From: Methylotenera_A sp046598525
GTDB lineage: Bacteria > Pseudomonadota > Gammaproteobacteria > Burkholderiales > Methylophilaceae
Reading direction: 5' to 3'
Length of the DNA stretch: 64,000 nt
Assembly: GCA_046598525.1 (NCBI GenBank)
Contig: JBKJIJ010000006.1
Location: forward strand, 1-64,000
Shown here: piece by piece, positions 17,686 through 24,653 of the stretch
Numbering within the stretch: position 1 is the stretch's first letter
How the letters are laid out: every line of letters begins with the position of its first letter
Notes under the pieces: model-generated
What the model saw: only the letters and a program-made list of their open reading frames with translations
Database searches by the model: none
Told to the model about the DNA's origin: nothing
Made by a program: the position numbers and the translations under genes

Positions 17686-18624
17686 TTATGGCTCGCTTAC
17701 ATCGTCCGCTAAAATTTCAGGCGCTAATTCGGGTTGGATTATTATGGGTAAATTGGCTTGCATCATGGCTTGGCGGCTAAGCGGTGTTTCTAGGCTAACG
17801 CGGCCAATCGCGCCGCTACGGTAATCGGTTAGAAAAGCCACCGCTGTTTTTTCCATATCCCATAAGCCATCGTGGCGTTTATAGCTGCGGCGTTTGGCAA
17901 TGGCCTCAAGCAAATCCACACCATCAATTTGCATCACATCAATTTTCATCAAATTTAATTTATAGCGTGCATTGATTAAATCAGGGTAAGTGTTGAGCAA
18001 ATTATCGGCTAAAAAAACCGCTACATCTTCATCAATTACCGCATTGCGGCCAATGGCATGGCTGGCAGCCAGCATATAACCATCTGATTCATAGGCGATT
18101 TTTGGCCACATCATACCTGGTGTATCGGTAATGCTAAAGGTCGCGTCTATCTCAAAACGCTGTTGGCTTTTGGTCACAGCGGGTTCATCGCCCACTTTTG
18201 CCACGCGGCGGTTTAGCAGGGCATTCATCAAGGTGGATTTGCCCACGTTTGGAATACCCATAATTAATGCGCGCAATGGCTTTAAATGGGTGCCACGGTG
18301 TGGTGTGAGTTTGCGGCAATGCGCCACGATTTTTTTAGCGTCACCCGCTTTTTTACAACTCAAGGCCACCGCTTTAGTGTTGGGCAAATTATTAAAATAA
18401 TTCAGCCAAGCTTCTGTGGCTTTTGGGTCGGCTAAATCGGCTTTGTTTAAGATTTTTAAATTAGGCCGCTGGCGAAACAAACGCATTTCGTTAATCACCG
18501 GGTTGTGCGAAGCTTCCGGCACGCGCGCATCTAAAACCTCAATCACCATATCGGTAAACTCCATGGTTTCTTCCGCTTTTTTGCGGGCTTGGGTCATATG
18601 ACCCGGGTACCATTGAATTGCCAT
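17686..18624 (-). CDS. ylqF: Ribosome biogenesis GTPase YlqF/RbgA
   Basis: A circularly permuted GTPase of 312 residues. The G4 motif (LNKADLAD) comes first, followed by G5-like SCKKAGDAK, G1 GIPNVGKSTLMNALL and G3 ITDTPGMMWP, the order diagnostic of the YlqF/YawG group. The start IQWYPGHMTQARKKAEE is the family signature. The C-terminal ANTAR-like helical domain follows. RbgA acts in late assembly of the 50S subunit. Its gene ends 73 bp before kdpD on the same strand. The two are functionally unrelated, and the repeat at 17641 suggests that kdpD has its own promoter. Confidence 0.94.
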   Translation of the reverse strand: MAIQWYPGHMTQARKKAEETMEFTDMVIEVLDARVPEASHNPVINEMRLFRQRPNLKILNKADLADPKATEAWLNYFNNLPNTKAVALSCKKAGDAKKIVAHCRKLTPHRGTHLKPLRALIMGIPNVGKSTLMNALLNRRVAKVGDEPAVTKSQQRFEIDATFSITDTPGMMWPKIAYESDGYMLAASHAIGRNAVIDEDVAVFLADNLLNTYPDLINARYKLNLMKIDVMQIDGVDLLEAIAKRRSYKRHDGLWDMEKTAVAFLTDYRSGAIGRVSLETPLSRQAMMQANLPIIIQPELAPEILADDVSEP

Positions 18625-18978
18625 TTATTTCGTTTCCTCATCAACGCTGACGTTGTTGCCCGCGCCTTGCCGTACTAATCGTACTGTCTGCGGTTTGTCG
18701 TCTAGTCATCATTTGATGATTAAACGAACTCCGTACTTTAAAAATCAAAAAATTCGTCGCAACACGGCGTTGCTCAATTATTTTAATCGCTTACATATCA
18801 TTCATATGCGGCGCGCTTAAAATAATTTCGCGCCTTGTTTTGCTTAGACTTTTTTAATTTTCTAGGCATTTAGTTGCGCTCTTGCTTCGCATTTTAACAC
18901 CATATGGTTTATGGGCTAATTTATGTTATTGATTCTTCTAGCTAATTCATAAACGATTTTTTGCTTTAAAATAGCGCT
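18625..18978. other. Structured 354-bp divergent intergenic region
   Basis: It lies between the divergent ylqF and methyltransferase genes. No gene is visible. There are several short inverted repeats: GTAC-TAATC-GTAC at 18672-18684, TCATCA-TT-TGATGA at 18706-18719, and GGCGCG/CGCGCC at 18810-18815 and 18829-18834. The part nearest ylqF, about 18640-18760, has a different texture (GC-rich, many CG and GTAC words) from usual intergenic DNA here and could be a genome-wide intergenic repeat or an RNA element. I cannot test this within the window. Confidence 0.35.
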
Positions 18979-19809
18979 ATGCAAAATTCTGACAACCTGC
19001 AATCTGTTTTAAAGCCCAATCAATCAATCGAGCTGCTAAAGGCGCTGCATATACTTACTGTAGATGGCAAGCTGAATCAAGATAGCCGCCGCAAGCTCAA
19101 ACAAGTGTATCACTTGGTTAATTTTATAGAGCCGCTTCTAACAACGCTGCTAGCCACAAACCCTAACCCCACCTTGGTGGATCATGGTGCTGGTAAATCG
19201 TATTTGGGTTTTATTTTGTATGATTTGTTATTAAAACAGCATGCCGCAGGGCAGGTAATTGGTATTGAAAACCGCGCCGAACTGGTGGAAAAATCCACCT
19301 TATTGGCAGCCGAATGTAGCTTTGATCGCATGCAATTTCAGCATTTAACGGTTGAAGAATCCATTCATTCAAGCGCGCTACCTAGCCAAGTGGATATTGT
19401 GACTGCGCTGCATGCTTGCAATACGGCAACCGATGATGCGATTCAATTTGGCTTGCAAAAGAAAGCGCAATTTATGGTGCTAGTGCCTTGCTGTCAGGCT
19501 GAAGTGGCAGAAGCGTTACGCCAGCACAAAGTAGAAAGTTTTGGCAAAACAGCCTTATCTGAAATTTGGCGTCACCCCATTCATACGCGCGAATTTGGCA
19601 GCCAAATTACCAATGTATTGCGCTGCTTGCAGCTAGAGGCGGCGGGTTATCAAGTAACGGTGACTGAATTGGTAGGCTGGGAACATAGCATGAAAAATGA
19701 GCTGATTATTGCTAAATACACCGGCCAGCCGCGCAAAAACGCACAAGCGCGCTTGAGCAGCATTTTGGATGAGCTGAATTTGGACAGCATGAAGTTTAGG
19801 TTTATGTAA
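18979..19809 (+). CDS. SAM-dependent methyltransferase, Methyltransf_32-like
   Basis: A 276-residue protein with a class I methyltransferase core starting at about residue 65. The SAM-binding loop is LVDHGAGKSYLGFILYDLL, the second strand acid VIGIENRAELVEKS, and the central motif IVTALHACNTATDDAI, followed by MVLVPCCQAEV. HACNTATD and PCCQ are typical of the METTL25/RRNAD1-like group (PF13679). The substrate is unknown; an RNA or protein target is possible. The first 60 residues are a helical lead. There is no clear operon partner: the gene is divergent from ylqF, and a small ORF with its own promoter follows 102 bp downstream. Confidence 0.82.
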   Translation: MQNSDNLQSVLKPNQSIELLKALHILTVDGKLNQDSRRKLKQVYHLVNFIEPLLTTLLATNPNPTLVDHGAGKSYLGFILYDLLLKQHAAGQVIGIENRAELVEKSTLLAAECSFDRMQFQHLTVEESIHSSALPSQVDIVTALHACNTATDDAIQFGLQKKAQFMVLVPCCQAEVAEALRQHKVESFGKTALSEIWRHPIHTREFGSQITNVLRCLQLEAAGYQVTVTELVGWEHSMKNELIIAKYTGQPRKNAQARLSSILDELNLDSMKFRFM

Positions 19810-19862
19810 TTGATTAATTAAAGCCATGAAACTGTCTTAATTTTTAAACATTTTTGACATAA

Positions 19863-19890
19863 TTGAAAGGCATAGTCCAGTTTTTACAAT
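19863..19890 (+). promoter_or_regulatory. Sigma-70-type promoter before the small ORF
   Basis: TTGAAA at 19863-19868, a 16-bp spacer and TACAAT at 19885-19890, placed 21 bases before the 48-codon ORF at 19912. Both hexamers are close to consensus. Confidence 0.5.
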
Positions 19891-19911
19891 AAGCATGTAA
19901 AGGCGATGACC

Positions 19912-20058
19912 ATGAGTTTAATGAATAAAGTCATGCAATTATTTGATAGCGTTGATGCCATGATAGACAGCATGAGTTTGCTGCAATTTAGCTTAGTGGT
20001 GGATGCCGATTTGGATGCGGTGGCTATTAGTGAAGCGCTTAGTACGGTAGAGATTTAA
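19912..20058 (+). CDS. Small ORF of 48 codons, unknown
   Basis: The ATG at 19912 is preceded by AAAGG at 19899-19903, spacing 8, and by a good promoter. The peptide starts MSLMNKVMQLFDSVDAMID and ends LDAVAISEALSTVEI. It is acidic, Met-rich and helical, with a hydrophobic centre (LLQFSLVV) too short and interrupted for a clear membrane span. There is no cysteine and no signal peptide. I recognise no family. Codon use looks like that of the neighbours. It may be a genuine small protein or the remnant of a longer one. Confidence 0.45.
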   Translation: MSLMNKVMQLFDSVDAMIDSMSLLQFSLVVDADLDAVAISEALSTVEI

Positions 20059-20431
20059 TACTGTAAATCTAGTGTTTTAAATCTAGTACTTAAAATTAAA
20101 GTCAGCATTTACTTGGCTTTAGCTACCAAATTTTAAATGCGTACAACGCTGGTTGCCGCCAGTGGCCAAGCGTTACCCAATGCTCAAGCTTGTTGAGCCA
20201 CTTAACTTGTCCCCAAACTCAAGACTTGCTCCCCCCAAACTCAACCCCAATAAATCTCTGCTATAACCACTAGTACCACAACTTTTTTGCTTAATCTGTT
20301 TGTGTGCAAACTAGTCTAATCGGACTATATCGCAAAGCCTAATCTTAATTTTTCATTGATTTTTAGTTGCTAAAGTAGCCGCATGTTAAAGCTGTAAAAC
20401 GGCTTTAGGTTATTTTTAACGTTAATGAAAA
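20059..20431. other. Intergenic region before the nuclease locus
   Basis: About 373 bases without a gene. A 10-bp direct repeat TAAATCTAGT occurs at 20064-20073 and 20078-20087. A C-rich pyrimidine stretch near 20210-20250 and an inverted AGTC/GACT pair near 20313-20326 are visible. It presumably holds the promoter of the nuclease operon; I cannot name a box. No clear Pho box is present. Confidence 0.35.
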
Positions 20432-20437
20432 GTGATC

Positions 20438-23400
20438 ATGGTGAAAAACTTATTTAGTCCTGCCGTATTTAAAACGGCAAGTGGTGTGGCAATCGCTGTA
20501 TTGTCTTTTGCAACAGCCAATGTAGCTGTGGCGTCTGATAGTGGCATTGTAATTAGCCAAGTATATGGCGGCAACGGCGTTACGTTTAATCGCGATTATG
20601 TGGAATTATTCAATGGCTCACAAGTAGCGGTGAATATTTCTGGCTGGTCAATTCAATATGCCAGCGCTACTGGCGTAGGCGCATTTTCAAATGGCGTTAC
20701 GGCGCTAAACGGCACTTTGCAACCTGGCCAATATTACCTTGTTGGTTTAGCATCAACCACCGCTGGCGCCGCATTGCCAACAACCGATGCTAACGGCAGC
20801 ACTAATTTAAGCGGCACCGCGGGCAAAGTGGCTTTGGTCAATAACAGCACTGGTTTGGCTTGTAACGGCTCTGCCACATTGCCTTGTAACGCAACGCAAA
20901 CCGCGCAAATTGTCGATTTAATTGGTTTCGGCAGTGCTAATTATTTTGAATCAGCCGCTGCGCCAGCCATTACTTCTAGCACCGCGGCTTTACGTGCGGC
21001 TAACGGCTGTACCGATACAAATAATAACAGCAGCGATTTTAGCGCAGGCATCGCAGCACCGCGCAATACCAGCTCAACATTCAATGTATGTGGCGGCGGC
21101 GTTATCCCAGCCAATCTACCAATTGTAACTAGTTGCCCAGCGTTAAACATTAGCGCAGGCACAATTGGCGCAACAACATTAACGGCAACCGATGCAGACG
21201 GCATTGTAAAGGGCGCAACACAAACTAGCGCAGCTGTTGCAGGTATCAATTTGGGTGCTTTAACAGCAGCATCTGGCGTTGGTCAGCCAGCCAGTATTGG
21301 TTTATCTGTGGCCAATACGGTGCCAGCAGGTAGCTATCCAATTACTGTGCGTTTTACCAATAATGATGCGCAAAATGCTAGCTGTACGGTTAATGTTAAT
21401 GTGCAAGCAGCGGCATCAGTCACCCGTATTTACAATATTCAAGGCAGCACATTAGGCGTTGCATCAGCCAGCCCACTTGCTGGTACTAGCGTGGTGACTG
21501 AAGGTATTGTGACCGCAAAATTTGCAGGCTTAAGTGGTTTTACCTTGCAAGATGAAACAGGTGACAACAATGCCTTAACTTCAGATGGTATTTTTGTATT
21601 TGGTACAGCAAGCTTAGGTCTGGTTAACGTTGGCGACAAAATTCGCTTAAACGCAAACGTAACCGAATTTAATACCGTGACGCAGTTATCTGGCGCCAGC
21701 AATATTCAAGTATTAAGCACTGGCAACCCTGTAATGCCTACTGATATTGTTTTACCAGAAGCCACAGAAGGCGATTTAGAAGCGTATGAAGGTATGTTGG
21801 TGCGTATTACAACGCCAATGACTGTGTCACAAAATTACTTTCAAGGTCGTTACGGTCAAGTGAGTATGTCGGCTGATGGCCGCATGAAAAAACCAAGCAA
21901 TGTGTTGCGCCCAGGCACAGCCGAGTATGCTTTGTTAAACGACAAAAATGCGCGCAGCCGCATTACCTTGGATGATGGTAGCAGTGCACAAAACCCTAAC
22001 CCAATCCCGTTTATTGGCGAAGACAATACCTTGCGTGCAGGCGATATTGCCCAAACCATTACCGGTTATATTGACCACGGTTTAATCACAGCCAGCAGCA
22101 TAGGCCCACGCGATTACAAAATTCACCCAACAGTCACACCTGTATTTGAGCGCGAAAATCCACGTACGGCCGCGCCGAATGCAGTAGGTGGCAATGTAAA
22201 AGTGGCTAGCTTTAACGTGTTGAATTACTTTACGACTTTTGTAGATGGCAACACAGCAAGCGGCCAAACGAGCCAAGGTTGTTCTTTAGGTGGCAGCGTT
22301 GCGGCCAGCAATTGCCGTGGTGCTAATAACGCGCTTGAGTTCACCCGCCAACGCGACAAAATTATTAACGCTATTGCCGCGATTAATGCCGATATTGTTG
22401 GTTTGATGGAAATTCAAAATAACGGTGCCACAGCGGTGCAAAACTTGGTGGATGGCCTAAATGCAAAAATGGGTGCAGGCACTTATGTGCGCGTAAACGA
22501 CCCAGCAGCTGGCACAGGTACCGATGCGATTAAAGTAGCGATGATTTACAAAGCGAACCGCGTGGCTTTAGTGAATGCGGCTTTATCGGATACAAACAGC
22601 ATCAATAATCGCCCAACATTGGCGCAAACCTTTGCCGCGCTTAATGGTGAAAAATTCAGTGTTGTTGTGAATCACTTTAAATCAAAAAGCTGTAGCGGTG
22701 CTAGTGGTGCAGATGCCGATTTAAACGACGGTCAAGGTTGCTTTAACGCGCAACGTTTAGCACAAGCTAATCAGCTGATTAATGGCTTTATGCCACAAGT
22801 GATTGCCGCCGCGGGTGATAGCGATGTGTTAGTAATTGGCGATTTAAATGCTTACGGCAAAGAAGACCCAATTGAGTTGTTTGCCCAAGCCGGTGTGAGC
22901 GACCAAATTGCCCGCTTTAATGGTGAAGAAGGTTATTCATATGTGTTTGATGGCGAATCTGGTTACTTAGACCATGCCTTAGCAAACAGCAGCATGGCAG
23001 CGCAAATCACAGGTGCAAACGAGTGGCATATTAACGCGGATGAACCGTTTGTGATTGATTACAACACGGAATTTAAACCGCAAGATTTGTACACCAGCGG
23101 CCCATACAAAGCCTCTGATCATGATCCAGTCGTGATTGGTTTGAATCTTCAAAAAACCGTAAATGGCACCAATGGCCGCGATACGATTATTGGCACGGCC
23201 GGTGACGATGTGATTAATGGCGGCAGCTTAGCTGACACCATTACTACCGGTGCAGGAAATGACACTTTAATCTACAGCAATATGCGCGATGCCATGGATA
23301 CGGTAAACGACTTTACGCCAAATACGGACAAGCTAGACATTAATGCACTGCTGGCCAGTGTGGCTTATGCCGGCAACAACCCGTTTGCCGATGGTTGTGC

Positions 23401-23551
23401 AAGATTGGTGAATGTGGCTGGCGGTGTAAGCGTGCAGATTGATATTGATGGCAACGGCCCAGCGGTTTACCGCCCACTGGTGCTGTTAAAAGGCTTAAGT
23501 GCGGCCAATATTGATTTAACAAGAGACTTTGTGCCAGCAACTGCCTTTTAA
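20438..23551 (+). CDS. Secreted ExeM/NucH-family nuclease with RTX-like C-terminus
   Basis: A protein of about 1037 residues. The signal peptide ends near ANVAVAS. Residues 40-210 are a lamin-tail domain (VISQVYGGNG, DYVELFNGSQVAVNISGWSIQ). A beta-sandwich part and an OB-fold-like part (330-560) follow. The endonuclease/exonuclease/phosphatase domain starts near 588: VASFNVLNYF, VGLMEIQNNG, VVVNHFKSKSC, VIGDLNAYGKEDP and the catalytic SDHDPVVIGL near 895. This matches extracellular DNases such as ExeM of Shewanella. The last 130 residues carry NGTNGRDTIIGTAGDDVING, a Ca-binding nonapeptide block, and a terminal domain also found in the 5'-nucleotidase at 24654. A GTG at 20432 and an ATG at 20438 are possible starts; the ATG gives a better signal peptide. 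It would degrade extracellular DNA. Confidence 0.9.
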   Translation: MVKNLFSPAVFKTASGVAIAVLSFATANVAVASDSGIVISQVYGGNGVTFNRDYVELFNGSQVAVNISGWSIQYASATGVGAFSNGVTALNGTLQPGQYYLVGLASTTAGAALPTTDANGSTNLSGTAGKVALVNNSTGLACNGSATLPCNATQTAQIVDLIGFGSANYFESAAAPAITSSTAALRAANGCTDTNNNSSDFSAGIAAPRNTSSTFNVCGGGVIPANLPIVTSCPALNISAGTIGATTLTATDADGIVKGATQTSAAVAGINLGALTAASGVGQPASIGLSVANTVPAGSYPITVRFTNNDAQNASCTVNVNVQAAASVTRIYNIQGSTLGVASASPLAGTSVVTEGIVTAKFAGLSGFTLQDETGDNNALTSDGIFVFGTASLGLVNVGDKIRLNANVTEFNTVTQLSGASNIQVLSTGNPVMPTDIVLPEATEGDLEAYEGMLVRITTPMTVSQNYFQGRYGQVSMSADGRMKKPSNVLRPGTAEYALLNDKNARSRITLDDGSSAQNPNPIPFIGEDNTLRAGDIAQTITGYIDHGLITASSIGPRDYKIHPTVTPVFERENPRTAAPNAVGGNVKVASFNVLNYFTTFVDGNTASGQTSQGCSLGGSVAASNCRGANNALEFTRQRDKIINAIAAINADIVGLMEIQNNGATAVQNLVDGLNAKMGAGTYVRVNDPAAGTGTDAIKVAMIYKANRVALVNAALSDTNSINNRPTLAQTFAALNGEKFSVVVNHFKSKSCSGASGADADLNDGQGCFNAQRLAQANQLINGFMPQVIAAAGDSDVLVIGDLNAYGKEDPIELFAQAGVSDQIARFNGEEGYSYVFDGESGYLDHALANSSMAAQITGANEWHINADEPFVIDYNTEFKPQDLYTSGPYKASDHDPVVIGLNLQKTVNGTNGRDTIIGTAGDDVINGGSLADTITTGAGNDTLIYSNMRDAMDTVNDFTPNTDKLDINALLASVAYAGNNPFADGCARLVNVAGGVSVQIDIDGNGPAVYRPLVLLKGLSAANIDLTRDFVPATAF

Positions 23552-23642
23552 TAAAGCGTTAAGCAAATAAATTAGTAACAAAAGTAGTGGTAAAAAATGG
23601 TAGCTAGCAAAACTTTATATTTGACAAAATTGGAGATTTTAA

Positions 23643-24389
23643 ATGTTTAAGAAATTAGTATTAACCGCCGCTTTATTAGCTGCAACAAGTGCAAACGCTG
23701 CTTTAAACACGGGTGATTTAGCGTTTACGGCATTTAATGCAGATGAAGATGGCTGGGCTTTAACAACATTTGTTGATATTGCTGCCAATTCAATCGTTTA
23801 TTTTACTGATAATGAATTCGTGAGTGGCGCATTTAACACTGGCGAAGGTCAAGTGACATGGAACACTGGCGCTTCATCAATCAGCGCAGGTAGCATTATT
23901 CGTTTTAGCGCTATTGATAAAGCCGCAAGAGCAGTTAATTTTGGTAGCATTACGCAAGCTGGTGATAACGGTATTAACGCTACAACTGAAAATATCTTTG
24001 CTTATTTAGGCTCTGATGTGAATACGCCAACGACATTTTTAGCGGCTATTGCCAATGGTGTTTATGGCAGTGGTACTGGCAGTGCATTGATTAGCTCTTT
24101 GGCAGGCACTGGTTTAACAGCCGTTGTAAATGCAATTGAGTTGCCAGCAAGTTCTGATTTTGGTCAGTACACAGGTGTGCGCTCTAATGAAGCAACATTT
24201 GCAGCCTACAAACCTTTGGTAGCAAACGTTTCTGCCAATTGGAGCACATTAGGCTCAGTGGATGCCGCTGCAATTTTACCTAATACAACGGCCTTTACTG
24301 TTGCCGCCGTACCAGAGCCAGAAACCTATGCATTATTAGTAGCAGGTTTAGGTTTTGTGGGTTTTTCGGCACGCCGTAAAGCGGTTTAA
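23643..24389 (+). CDS. PEP-CTERM sorting-domain protein, unknown role (1)
   Basis: A 248-residue secreted protein with signal peptide MFKKLVLTAALLAATSANA. At the C-terminus it has VPEPETYALLVAGLGF followed by an arginine-containing tail (ARRKAV), the PEP-CTERM tripartite signal recognised by exosortase EpsH. The mature part (GDLAFTAFNADEDGWALTTFVDI, in pieces) is beta-rich and cysteine-free. It resembles PEP-CTERM proteins often found beside ExeM-type nucleases, but no enzyme motif is visible. GGAG in TTGGAGATTTTAAATG precedes the start. It is 91 bp downstream of the nuclease and ends in a strong terminator, so it may be co-expressed with it. No exosortase gene is in the window. Confidence 0.85.
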   Translation: MFKKLVLTAALLAATSANAALNTGDLAFTAFNADEDGWALTTFVDIAANSIVYFTDNEFVSGAFNTGEGQVTWNTGASSISAGSIIRFSAIDKAARAVNFGSITQAGDNGINATTENIFAYLGSDVNTPTTFLAAIANGVYGSGTGSALISSLAGTGLTAVVNAIELPASSDFGQYTGVRSNEATFAAYKPLVANVSANWSTLGSVDAAAILPNTTAFTVAAVPEPETYALLVAGLGFVGFSARRKAV

Positions 24390-24420
24390 TCAAATTACCC
24401 ATTAGCTTAAAAACATCACT

Positions 24421-24451
24421 AAAAGCCCTTGCCAAAAGCAAGGGCTTTTTT
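24421..24451 (+). terminator. Rho-independent terminator after the first PEP-CTERM gene
   Basis: AAAAGCCCTTGC (24421-24432) pairs perfectly with GCAAGGGCTTTT (24438-24449) around a 5-nt loop and is followed by T. It ends the nuclease/PEP-CTERM unit. Confidence 0.92.
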
Positions 24452-24653
24452 GTTTGGTAAATCCGTTATATCAATCACTTAAATTGTCATATTTAGGCAT
24501 AAAAACCTAGTCCTTATAGGCCATAAAGATTACTAAGTACGCAATATATTCTGGCTAAAGTACTAAGCAACAAAAAAGAATAGCGGTAGCAAATGCCGTA
24601 CACGCAATCCGTTCTACTAATACTCAATTTAATCCAATTTATATTTAGGAATC

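Noticed and set aside
24484..24500. Possible Pho box (TTGTCAT, then TAGGCAT) before the 5'-nucleotidase
   Set aside because: The second half matches only 4 of 7 positions and the spacing is 10 rather than 11 bases. It would have supported phosphate control but is too weak.
23552..24653. Sigma-54 type -24/-12 promoters before the PEP-CTERM and nucleotidase genes
   Set aside because: I looked for GG-N10-GC with a TGGCAC-TTGC context and found only pairs with wrong spacing.
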